A stretch of DNA of 10,432 nucleotides, from assembly GCA_900320415.1 (NCBI GenBank), contig ONSE01000175.1, forward strand, positions 1-10,432. Reading direction: 5' to 3'. The position numbers and the translations under genes were made by a program. The stretch comes from an uncultured Eubacteriales bacterium. GTDB taxonomy: Bacteria; Bacillota; Clostridia; Oscillospirales; Acutalibacteraceae. Position 1 is the stretch's first letter, and every line of letters starts with the position of its first letter. The notes beneath the pieces were generated by a model, which saw only the letters and a program-made list of their open reading frames with translations, searched no databases and was not told where the DNA came from. This document shows, one piece after another, positions 1-6,171 of this stretch.

Positions 1-47
1 CCCGAACCGTACTGTCGGGTAATGGTAATAATTTTATTGCAGCTCAT
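1..47 (-). CDS. Cytidylate kinase-like family protein, N-terminal fragment
   Basis: Only the first 15 codons and two bases lie in the window, read leftwards. The peptide is MSCNKIITITRQYGSG, the last residue being inferred from two bases. This closely resembles the start of the cytidylate kinase-like family (Cytidylate_kin2), which typically opens with a strand such as KIITISRxFGSGGREIG, where the glycine-rich turn forms part of the nucleotide-binding loop. The family has a P-loop kinase fold, but its substrate is generally not established. A GAGGTG ribosome binding site lies 6 bases before this ATG. An ATG directly upstream (48-50) is in frame but only about 2-3 bases from that site, so the second ATG is preferred. 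The gene runs off the left edge and is divergent from the dockerin gene. The call rests on a short match, so it is moderately sure. Confidence 0.6.
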   Translation of the reverse strand, partial: MSCNKIITITRQYGS

Positions 48-50
48 CAT

Positions 51-368
51 GCTCACCTCGAATTTCGAAATACATATCAAATTGCTAGTCTTACGTTATT
101 TATTTATATAATAACACATTATTTGAAAAAATCCACAACTTTTTTTCATTATAAAAAACTTTGTATAAAATATATAAACGAGTGTCCGATCTGTTGTGCA
201 TAATATCAGATTGCTTTTTTGGGGGCGTGACGGGCGGCAGCGCCGGTTTACAAAAAACAGTTGAAATGTGGTGATAAATATGGTAAAATATGCGTGCGCG
301 GATCAGAAGTTTCACGCGCTCGATATGAATGCTCGCAATTATTTTTATCATACAGGAGGCGATTGTTT
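51..368. other. Divergent intergenic region, AT-rich on the left
   Basis: This 318-bp gap separates the divergent cytidylate-kinase-like and dockerin genes. Roughly 95-180 is strongly AT-rich, unlike the rest of the window, and probably holds the promoter for the leftward gene. Several TATA-like hexamers occur there on the minus strand, but none has a convincing -35 at 16-18 bp, so no leftward promoter is called. The right part holds the clear rightward promoter at 261-289 and a roughly 70-base leader. A weak GATCTG/CAGATT stem followed by T6 lies around 188-221. No small gene is supported. Confidence 0.6.
261..289 (+). promoter_or_regulatory. Sigma-A promoter of the dockerin gene
   Basis: TTGAAA (261-266) and TAAAAT (284-289) are separated by exactly 17 bp, a near-consensus vegetative promoter. 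Transcription should begin near 296 and give a leader of about 73 bases before the ATG at 369. This start of transcription rules out the in-frame ATG at 261, which lies inside the -35 box. Confidence 0.75.
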
Positions 369-2057
369 ATGAAACGATTAACAAAAACAATTGGCGCGAC
401 GCTGGCAGGTATCATGCTGCTGACGCCCTTTGCCGCGACTGCCGTTGCCGCCGAGGGGCAGGGACTGACCGTGGCGGCAAGCTCCAATTTTTCACCGACC
501 GTCACGAAGAGCTTTGATGCTTCGACAAAGCAGATCACGACCACCTGGTGGCTGCAGGCTCCCGAGGACAAAATGGTCAATGTGCAGGGAATTCTGACCT
601 ATGACAGCACAAAGCTGACGGTGGATATGACGGACGGCGTCAACAGAACCTACAACGCGGAAACAGGCGACTACACCGAAGGCGTTCTCTGTATCACCGA
701 AGGAAAGGGAACCGTCGTCAATTATCAGCCCAAGACCCTTCCCGAGGGCGCGAAAGCGGGCATCCGTTTCAACGCGACCAGCCCGGGCGGCTGTTCCATG
801 GGAAGCGCTGACAGGAAGGTGCCTTTCTTTTCCGTGACCTTTATTCCCGTGGACGGCGCGGCGGGCGACACGGATGTACATCTTGACGTGAACCTGATGT
901 CTGTCCGCGGCGCGGATGAAACAGGCTCCTCGTATCATAAGCTGATCCGTCACTCTGAGATCGTGGACACCGACACGGAGTATCTGCCCGAGGAGGCGTC
1001 GGCGGTTTACGCGGGCGCGTTTGACGCGGACTACAAGGAGGAAGAACCAACCACCGCGGAGCCTACAACAGCAGAGCCCACAACGGTAGCTCCTACGACA
1101 GCTGTTCCTACGACAGTCACTCCTACGACAGTTGCTCCGACAACAGTTGCCCCGACAACAGTCGCTCCCACAACGGTTGCCCCTACCACAGTCGCTCCTA
1201 CAACAGTTGCTCCTACGACAGTCGCTCCTACAACAGTTGCTCCTACGACAGTCGCTCCTACAACAGTCACTCCTACGACAGTAGCTCCTACAACAGTCAC
1301 TCCTACGACAGTTGCTCCGACAACAGTCACTCCTACAACAGTTGCTCCTACGACAGTCGCTCCCACAACGGTGCTGACCGATCTTTCCATCCTCTCCCGT
1401 GCAAAGGTGGATGAGAATGCCTGCCGGTATACGGACTTTGATTTCTTTGCTTCTCCCGACTCCCTTGTTACAAAGACGGGTGACACGGTGACGATCGCCT
1501 ATAAGATCGATACCACCGACGCGGAGAATAATACCAGAGCGATTCTCTCCATCCAGTGGGTGGCTTCTTATGACGACTCCGTTCTGCAGCTGAGTGCCGT
1601 GGAGATGCCAAAAATCACGAAAGGCGCCGCGTACAATACGACAAAGGCGGGTGTTGTCAAAGCCAACGCAAGCAGTATTGCCCCCGCCTATCAGGTGAAA
1701 GCAGACGACGATTTCATTGTGTTCCGCTTTAAGGTGCTGAAGGCAGGGGAGACAGAGGTTTCCGTGACGCTGACTGACCTGGCGTTCGAAGAAAATATGC
1801 CGGAGCCTACTACCGAGGCTCCCGCTACCGCCGCCCCCACCACAAAGCCCGTTCCCGCGTATCTGCTCGGTGATGTAAACGACGACGGCGATATCGATAT
1901 CACCGACGTTACCCTCGTTCAGCAGCAGGCCGCAGAGGTCATCAGCTTCAGCGAGAGCCAGCTTCTCGCGGGTGATGTCAACAAGGACGGAAGGGTTGAT
2001 ATTTCCGACGCGACGTTGATCCAGAAATACATTGCGGACATCATTACGGAATTCTGA
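369..2057 (+). CDS. Secreted dockerin protein with two cohesin-like modules and a Pro-Thr repeat linker
   Basis: A 562-residue exported protein. The start is chosen because AGGAGG (354-359) sits 9 bases before this ATG and a classic signal peptide follows: basic KRLTK, hydrophobic core, AVAA near residue 28. Residues about 35-215 form a beta-rich module whose pattern (GILTYDSTKL, later FFSVTF and a G-x-TDVHLDV strand) resembles a cohesin. Residues 227-336 are 22 five-residue PTTxx repeats. Residues about 355-475 are a second cohesin-like module (GDTVTIAYKID, YDDSVLQL, FIVFRFKV). A short PTT linker follows. Residues 500-558 are a type I dockerin with two F-hand calcium loops: D502, N504, D506, D513 and D536, N538, D540, D547. 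The dockerin would plug into a scaffoldin cohesin in a cellulosome-like complex. No catalytic domain is seen, so an adaptor-scaffoldin or structural role is likely. The dockerin call is firm; the cohesin calls are by pattern only. Confidence 0.88.
   Translation: MKRLTKTIGATLAGIMLLTPFAATAVAAEGQGLTVAASSNFSPTVTKSFDASTKQITTTWWLQAPEDKMVNVQGILTYDSTKLTVDMTDGVNRTYNAETGDYTEGVLCITEGKGTVVNYQPKTLPEGAKAGIRFNATSPGGCSMGSADRKVPFFSVTFIPVDGAAGDTDVHLDVNLMSVRGADETGSSYHKLIRHSEIVDTDTEYLPEEASAVYAGAFDADYKEEEPTTAEPTTAEPTTVAPTTAVPTTVTPTTVAPTTVAPTTVAPTTVAPTTVAPTTVAPTTVAPTTVAPTTVAPTTVTPTTVAPTTVTPTTVAPTTVTPTTVAPTTVAPTTVLTDLSILSRAKVDENACRYTDFDFFASPDSLVTKTGDTVTIAYKIDTTDAENNTRAILSIQWVASYDDSVLQLSAVEMPKITKGAAYNTTKAGVVKANASSIAPAYQVKADDDFIVFRFKVLKAGETEVSVTLTDLAFEENMPEPTTEAPATAAPTTKPVPAYLLGDVNDDGDIDITDVTLVQQQAAEVISFSESQLLAGDVNKDGRVDISDATLIQKYIADIITEF
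1047..1376 (+). repeat. 22 tandem 15-bp units encoding PTTxx linker
   Basis: There are 22 consecutive in-frame 15-bp units of the form CCN-ACN-ACN-GTN-GCN, encoding PTTVA with PTTAE, PTTVT, PTTAV and PTTVL variants. Codon use alternates between neighbours, giving a 30-bp higher-order unit; 1197-1226 and 1227-1256 are identical. Pro-Thr linkers of this kind separate modules in cellulosomal proteins and are often glycosylated. The copy number can change by slippage or recombination without breaking the frame. Confidence 0.95.
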
Positions 2058-2091
2058 TGGCGTGAACAGAATCATTCCCCGTGAATCCCAG

Positions 2092-2126
2092 AGCACATCT
2101 GTCAGCATGACAGGTGTGCTTTTTTT
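2092..2126 (+). terminator. Rho-independent terminator after the dockerin gene
   Basis: A 13-bp stem (AGCACATCTGTCA with TGACAGGTGTGCT, one G-U wobble) with a GCA loop is followed by seven T residues. It lies 35 bases after the stop codon and isolates the dockerin gene from the ABC operon. Confidence 0.92.
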
Positions 2127-2156
2127 AGTTTATTTTGCGCAGCCGTTTTTTGTCAC

Positions 2157-2194
2157 ACTGTTGTCATAGTCCGTGTGATATACTGTAGTCACAG
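2157..2194 (+). promoter_or_regulatory. Extended -10 promoter flanked by a direct repeat (possible operator) of the ABC operon
   Basis: TATACT (2179-2184) preceded by TG at 2176-2177 forms an extended -10 element. No good -35 lies at the right spacing, as is common for extended -10 promoters or activated ones. An imperfect 13-bp direct repeat brackets it: ACTGTTGTCATAG (2157-2169) and ACTGTAGTCACAG (2182-2194), 11 of 13 identical and 25 bp apart. TCACAC (2153-2158) and GTGTGA (2173-2178) also form an inverted repeat. These could be regulator binding sites, which is an inference. Confidence 0.4.
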
Positions 2195-2229
2195 TCAAGG
2201 AAATACATGAAGCAGCAAAGGAGATAGCT

Positions 2230-3123
2230 ATGGATTATATTCTTACCACAGAAAAACTGACAAAAACCTATGGAAAAAAGGACGCTGCACAGAATATCAG
2301 CATTCATGTGCGGAAGGGCTCCATCTACGGTCTGATCGGCCGCAACGGAGCGGGCAAAACGACCGTAATGCGAATGATCAGCGGTTTGTCCAAGCCGACC
2401 AGCGGCACCTATGAGATGCACGGCGTCAACAGGTCAGGCGTGGGCGTATTGATCGAAAGTCCGGGCATCTATCCGAATATGTCCGCGGAGGAGAACCTCA
2501 GACTGAAGTGTATCGGCCTGGGCTGCTACACCAAGGACTACGTGCAGAAGCTGCTGACGATCGTCGGTCTGGAAAATACGGGCAAAAAGAACGCGGGCTC
2601 ATTCTCGCTGGGAATGCGGCAGCGTCTCGGGATCGCCCTCGCTCTGGTCGGCGACCCGAAGATGATCGTACTGGATGAACCGATAAACGGTCTTGACCCG
2701 CAGGGTATTGTCGAGGTTCGGCAGACCCTCGAGAAGCTCAGGGACGAAAAAGGCATCACCATCATGATTTCCAGCCATATCCTTGACGAACTGGGAAAGC
2801 TTGCCGACTGCTACGGCATCATACATGAGGGCAGGTTGCTGGATGAGTTCACAACCGAAGAGCTTGCCGGCCGCTGCGGACAGTATGTCGTGATAAAAAC
2901 CGACAACAACGTCGAGGCACTGCGTATCTTGCAGCATTCGGGCTTCGCAAGGAGCGGGTTTGACACGGACGGAAATGTCCGTTTGGAGGGCGCCATCGAG
3001 CACACCCCCGAAATCAACCGGCTGCTGGTGAACGGCAACATCGGCGTGAAGGAAATCTACATCAATAATATTTCGCTGGAGGACTATTACCTCAGCGTCA
3101 CGGGAGGGTATCATAATGGCTAA
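2230..3123 (+). CDS. ABC transporter ATP-binding protein, BcrA/LanF-type
   Basis: A 297-residue ATPase subunit that powers the membrane partner encoded next to it. Visible motifs are Walker A GRNGAGKT (37-44), signature SFSLGMRQR (124-132), Walker B MIVLDEP (145-151), D-loop GLDP (154-157) and the H-loop His in SSH (183). The Q-loop position reads VLIESPGIYPNMSAEENL, with Glu76 where most ABC ATPases have Gln. This E-loop is known from lantibiotic-immunity LanF proteins and the related bacitracin-export BcrA group. The last roughly 90 residues are the usual accessory tail of that group. AGGAG lies 6 bases before the ATG. The end overlaps the permease gene by 8 bp, indicating translational coupling. 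The likely role is removal of peptide antibiotics or another amphiphile from the membrane; the substrate is unknown. No two-component system is adjacent. Confidence 0.9.
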   Translation: MDYILTTEKLTKTYGKKDAAQNISIHVRKGSIYGLIGRNGAGKTTVMRMISGLSKPTSGTYEMHGVNRSGVGVLIESPGIYPNMSAEENLRLKCIGLGCYTKDYVQKLLTIVGLENTGKKNAGSFSLGMRQRLGIALALVGDPKMIVLDEPINGLDPQGIVEVRQTLEKLRDEKGITIMISSHILDELGKLADCYGIIHEGRLLDEFTTEELAGRCGQYVVIKTDNNVEALRILQHSGFARSGFDTDGNVRLEGAIEHTPEINRLLVNGNIGVKEIYINNISLEDYYLSVTGGYHNG

Positions 3124-3898
3124 TCTGATAAAAATGGATATGCGCAGGCTGTTCCTGTCAAAGGTCTTTTATCTCACAATGGGAATCGTCGCGGTTCTGA
3201 ATATCGCTATTCTGACGGCTGTTCCCATGATCGTAAAATTATTTACGCAGGGAGAGACGTCCGTTGTCAATCTTTCGGATATTCTGGTGAATCCGTTCTT
3301 TATTTCATGGTCGATAATCGCTATGTACATTTCCGTGGTCAGCTATTTCTACGCTGATATGGCGAACGGATATGTCAAGAATATCGCGGGTCAGATCCAC
3401 CGGAGAAGTGACACGGTGTTCTCAAAGCTTGCCGTCATCGGCGTCCACAACCTGATTTTTATCGCGGTCGGCGCGCTTTCAATGGTGATAGGCAATCTGA
3501 TCGGCAGCACATTCGGCACCTACACGATCGCGTTTGACGGTCAGGTGCTCAGCGGAGTGCTGACGCTGCTGCTCAAGTGGCTCCTCAGCATGGCGGTATG
3601 CTCCATCCTGCTGCTGATGACGACGGGCGTGAGGAACAAAACCCTCGCCACGATCATCGGAGTGATCCTGGGAACCAACACACTGGGGCTGGTATATTTC
3701 GGACTGGACACCGCCGTTGCCAATATTTTCCACACGACGGGTTTCAGTATGTCTATGTTTATGCCCGACTCCCTGATCGAAAAGGTGAACGTAGCCGCGA
3801 ACACGGGAATCATCAACGCGGTCGTCGTGTCGCTGGTCTGCATCGCGGTGTTTATGATGCTCACCGTCAGGGTGTTCAACCGCCGCGATATCAAATAA
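3116..3898 (+). CDS. ABC-2 type transporter permease
   Basis: A 260-residue membrane protein with six predicted helices at about 18-40, 61-80, 106-129, 147-168, 175-196 and 231-251, matching the size and topology of BcrB/LanE/LanG-type ABC-2 permeases. The N-terminal MANLIKMDMRRLF stretch is typical: a short cytoplasmic amphipathic start before helix 1. It begins inside the last codons of the ATPase gene, with GGGAGG (3102-3107) 8 bases before its ATG, so the two subunits are made together. Only one permease is present, so a homodimer is likely, unlike the two-permease lantibiotic immunity systems. The substrate cannot be read from the sequence. Confidence 0.85.
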   Translation: MANLIKMDMRRLFLSKVFYLTMGIVAVLNIAILTAVPMIVKLFTQGETSVVNLSDILVNPFFISWSIIAMYISVVSYFYADMANGYVKNIAGQIHRRSDTVFSKLAVIGVHNLIFIAVGALSMVIGNLIGSTFGTYTIAFDGQVLSGVLTLLLKWLLSMAVCSILLLMTTGVRNKTLATIIGVILGTNTLGLVYFGLDTAVANIFHTTGFSMSMFMPDSLIEKVNVAANTGIINAVVVSLVCIAVFMMLTVRVFNRRDIK

Positions 3899-3914
3899 AT
3901 ATGAATCAACCGGG

Positions 3915-3946
3915 AAGGGGCTGTCCGTGGACAGCTCCTTTCTTTT
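3915..3946 (+). terminator. Rho-independent terminator of the ABC operon
   Basis: GGGGCTGTCC pairs with GGACAGCTCC (one G-U wobble) around a GT-containing turn, flanked by AA on the left and TTTCTTTT on the right. It lies about 17 bases after the permease stop codon. Confidence 0.85.
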
Positions 3947-3969
3947 GCGCGCGGCAGCGGAAAAAGACC

Positions 3970-3999
3970 TTGCGCGGTGAAAGCGGTTTGTGCTACAAT
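3970..3999 (+). promoter_or_regulatory. Promoter of recQ
   Basis: TTGCGC (3970-3975) and TACAAT (3994-3999) are 18 bp apart, and TG at 3991-3992 makes an extended -10. Transcription should begin near 4006, which excludes the in-frame ATG at 3977 as the start of recQ. Confidence 0.65.
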
Positions 4000-4027
4000 A
4001 GCGGTATCAAAACGAGGCAGGGACGGC

Positions 4028-5836
4028 ATGGACAAATTATCGGTTTTACGGCAATATTTCGGATTTTCCTCCTTTCGGGGAGGACAGGAGGAGCTGGTGG
4101 ACAGCCTGCTCGGCGGCAGGGACGTTCTGGGCGTCATGCCGACGGGCGCGGGAAAGTCAGTCTGTTATCAGGTCCCCGCGCTGATGCTGGACGGCGTCAC
4201 GCTGGTGGTCTCTCCGCTCATTTCCCTGATGAAGGATCAGGTCAGCGCGCTGGTGCAGCAGGGCGTCAGCGCGGCGTATCTCAACCGCTCGCTGACGGAG
4301 GCGCAGTACGACAGGGCGCTGCGCAACGCGGCGCGGGGACAATATAAAATCATCTATGTCGCTCCCGAACGCCTGAACAGCGTGGGGTTTGTGCGGTTCG
4401 CGAAGCGGTCAAAAATAGCGCTGCTGGCGGTTGACGAGGCGCACTGCGTGTCGCAGTGGGGGCAGGACTTCCGTCCGAGCTATCTGAATATCAACACGTT
4501 TCTCGCACAGCTGCCCGTGCGTCCGGTCATCGGTGCGTTTACCGCGACGGCGACGGAGGAGGTAAAAAGGGACATCGTTTCCTTCCTCAGGCTTCGCGAC
4601 CCTGTGACGGTCAGCACGGGATTTGACCGTCCGAACCTCTTTTTCTCGGTGCTGCGCCCCGACAACAAATCCTCAAAGCTGCTGGAGCTGATTCGTGAGC
4701 GGCGTGACAAATCGGGGATCGTTTACTGTTCCACGCGCAAAAAGGTAGAGCAGGTCTGTGAGATGCTCAACGCCGCCGGCATTGCCGCGACGCGCTATCA
4801 CGCGGGGCTGGATGATGAGGAGCGGATCAGGAACCAGGATGATTTCGTGTTTGACCGGAAGTCCGTCATGGTGGCGACAAACGCGTTTGGAATGGGGATA
4901 GACAAGTCCAACGTCGGTTTTGTGATCCACTACAATATGCCGAAGAACCTCGAGAGCTATTACCAGGAGGCGGGAAGAGCCGGCAGGGACGGCAGCGAGG
5001 CGGACTGTATCCTTCTCTACGGAAAGCAGGATGTGCAGACCTGCCGCTATTTTATCGGGAACAGCGTGCCAAACGAGCAAATGACAGAGGAGCAGTTCGC
5101 TCTTTTCCGCAAAAAGGAGGAGGAGCGGCTGCGGCATATGTTATTTTACTGCACAACGGGCGGCTGTCTGCGCGCGGCAATGCTGCGCTATTTCGGGGAT
5201 ACCTGCGAGGAGCCGTGCGGCAAGTGCTCCAACTGTCTGTCGGTCTTTGAAACCGTTGACATCACCACCGAGGCGCAGAAGATATTGTCCTGTATCATCC
5301 GCACGGGACAACGGTACGGGGCGAAAATGCTGATAGATATCCTGCGCGGCAGGGAAAACGAGAGGATCCTTGCCCTCCGTCTGACGGAGCAGTCCACCTT
5401 CGGCATCATGAAGGGCACCCGTCCGTCCGAAATCCGTGAGATACTGGAAAAGCTCGAGGAACTGGAGTATATCCGTTCCGAGGGAGCGGGGCTGAAAAGT
5501 CTGAAAATCAATCCCCTGAGCTATCCTGTCCTGCGCGGTACGGAGAAGCTGAAAATCAAGAGGTCGCGGAAAATCAGTACGCGCTCGGAGAAGCCCCGCA
5601 CGGACGGCGTGAGCCTTGAGCTGTTTGAGGCGCTCAAGGCAGTCAGAACGGAGTTCGCGCGAAAACGCGGCGTCCCTCCGTTCGTCATCTTTTCCGACAC
5701 GGCGCTGCTGGAGATGTGCCGCGTCAGGCCGCAAACCGACGGCGAGTTCCTTTCGGTCAGCAGCGTGGGAGAGAAAAAGCTGGAGCGATACGGTGAGGCG
5801 TTTATGAAGGTGATCCGGAGATTTGAGCGGGACTGA
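4028..5836 (+). CDS. recQ: ATP-dependent DNA helicase RecQ
   Basis: A 602-residue 3'-5' superfamily 2 helicase acting in recombination repair and stalled-fork processing. All landmarks are present: Walker A TGAGKS (39-44), motif Ia VSPLISLMKDQ, DEAH box (136-139) followed by the RecQ aromatic-rich loop WGQDFRPSY, motif III FTATAT (171-176), motif IV IVYCSTRK, motif V ATNAFGMGIDK, and motif VI QEAGRAGRDG (313-322) with the arginine finger. The zinc site uses C380, C397, C400 and C403. A winged-helix RQC region follows (about 410-515), then an HRDC domain (about 528-600). Domain order and length match bacterial RecQ. The start at 4028 is chosen because the promoter places transcription after 3977; its ribosome site is weak (GAGG about 10 bases upstream). 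It stands alone and is convergent with mutY. Confidence 0.97.
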   Translation: MDKLSVLRQYFGFSSFRGGQEELVDSLLGGRDVLGVMPTGAGKSVCYQVPALMLDGVTLVVSPLISLMKDQVSALVQQGVSAAYLNRSLTEAQYDRALRNAARGQYKIIYVAPERLNSVGFVRFAKRSKIALLAVDEAHCVSQWGQDFRPSYLNINTFLAQLPVRPVIGAFTATATEEVKRDIVSFLRLRDPVTVSTGFDRPNLFFSVLRPDNKSSKLLELIRERRDKSGIVYCSTRKKVEQVCEMLNAAGIAATRYHAGLDDEERIRNQDDFVFDRKSVMVATNAFGMGIDKSNVGFVIHYNMPKNLESYYQEAGRAGRDGSEADCILLYGKQDVQTCRYFIGNSVPNEQMTEEQFALFRKKEEERLRHMLFYCTTGGCLRAAMLRYFGDTCEEPCGKCSNCLSVFETVDITTEAQKILSCIIRTGQRYGAKMLIDILRGRENERILALRLTEQSTFGIMKGTRPSEIREILEKLEELEYIRSEGAGLKSLKINPLSYPVLRGTEKLKIKRSRKISTRSEKPRTDGVSLELFEALKAVRTEFARKRGVPPFVIFSDTALLEMCRVRPQTDGEFLSVSSVGEKKLERYGEAFMKVIRRFERD

Positions 5837-5865
5837 ATCCGTTTGCCCTCAGGGAGAACAGATTC

Positions 5866-5901
5866 AAAAAAATAGAGGCTGCCGTATTTTGCGGCAGCCT
5901 C
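5866..5901 (-). terminator. Rho-independent terminator reading leftwards (mutY side)
   Basis: GAGGCTGCCG pairs perfectly with CGGCAGCCTC (5875-5884 with 5892-5901) around a 7-base loop. On the minus strand the stem is followed by TA and then seven T residues (5872-5866), so the efficient direction is leftward, ending mutY transcripts. On the plus strand the following bases are ATTGTCTG, a poor U tract, though the hairpin, 38 bases after the recQ stop, may still define the recQ 3' end. Confidence 0.75.
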
Positions 5902-5942
5902 ATTGTCTGCAGATAAAGTCATAATTATCAGCATATAATTTC

Positions 5943-6004
5943 AGGGAATCTCTAAAAGATCCTTACCGCGCATAAGCGCGAAATTGAATGATCAGAGATT
6001 CCCT
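5943..6004. repeat. 62-bp element with 11-bp terminal inverted repeats (MITE-like)
   Basis: AGGGAATCTCT (5943-5953) and AGAGATTCCCT (5994-6004) are perfect inverted repeats. Skipping an AAAA bulge on the left, the stem continues with GATC on both sides (5958-5961 and 5990-5993). An inner CGCGC-ATAA-GCGCG hairpin (5967-5980) sits in the centre. No transposase is encoded. TC flanks both outer ends, too short to prove a target duplication. It may be a remnant or non-autonomous copy of a mobile element, or a structured RNA in the mutY 3' region. Confidence 0.5.
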
Positions 6005-6010
6005 TCACTG

Positions 6011-6112
6011 TGTCCTTCTGAGCGCAAGTGAAAAATCTCACGCAGAGCCTTTCCGATAGGATATCATACGCTGTTGCCCGAGCTCCCTCGCCAAAGTCTT
6101 CCCGGAATGACA
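6011..6112. repeat. Dispersed-repeat-like element with TGTCATTC-type ends
   Basis: The ends are inverted: TGTCCTTC (6011-6018) against GAATGACA (6105-6112), 7 of 8 pairing. The left end TGTCCTTCTGAGCG followed by AAAAATCTC resembles the short interspersed repeats beginning GTCATTCTGAGCG, with AAGAATCTC nearby, that I recall from many Firmicutes and other gut bacterial genomes. The right end CCCGGAATGAC fits the same family. It lies 6 bp from the 62-bp element. Family membership rests on recall, not on a search. Confidence 0.45.
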
Positions 6113-6171
6113 AAACGGGAGGATTTTTCTGCAGCCACAGCTGTTTGCCGTTCGCTTGCTGTCGGCAACAG

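Larger units (their letters stand above)
5837..6171. other. Convergent recQ-mutY intergenic region rich in repeats
   Basis: This 335-bp gap contains no supportable gene. In order it holds a minus-strand terminator (5866-5901), a short AT-rich stretch, a 62-bp inverted-repeat element (5943-6004), a roughly 100-bp dispersed-repeat-like element (6011-6112), and a hairpin just after the mutY stop. That hairpin pairs CTGTTTGCCG (6141-6150) with CGGCAACAG (6163-6171); it lacks a T tract on either strand and so is not a clear terminator. Confidence 0.7.

Noticed and set aside
188..221. Weak GATCTG/CAGATT stem followed by T6 as a terminator or attenuator
   Set aside because: The stem has only six pairs including a wobble with a 13-base loop, and it lies upstream of the mapped promoter, so it has no clear transcript to act on.
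1031..1486. Antisense frame with VVGAT repeats, and the idea that the array is a CRISPR
   Set aside because: The frame is the shadow of the tandem linker. The array has contiguous 15-bp units in frame with the gene and no spacers.
492..2108. Long open frame antisense to the dockerin gene (538 codons), rich in CRSDC-like repeats
   Set aside because: It mirrors the PTT repeat array, has low-complexity Cys/Arg composition, and lacks a ribosome site; the plus-strand gene has a signal peptide, dockerin, promoter and terminator.
2150..2166. TTGTCA boxes as -35 of the ABC operon promoter
   Set aside because: The spacing to TATACT is 23 or 12 bp, outside the workable range; an extended -10 is the better reading.
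3977..4027. Upstream in-frame ATG as recQ start
   Set aside because: It lies between the -35 and -10 of the recQ promoter, and the added 17 residues are not part of the RecQ family N-terminus.
3577..4347. Plus-strand frame overlapping the permease end and recQ start
   Set aside because: It crosses a terminator and a promoter and is a frame shadow of two well-supported genes.
6141..6171. Hairpin just after mutY as its terminator
   Set aside because: There is no T tract on the minus strand after the stem; the hairpin at 5875-5901 fits better.
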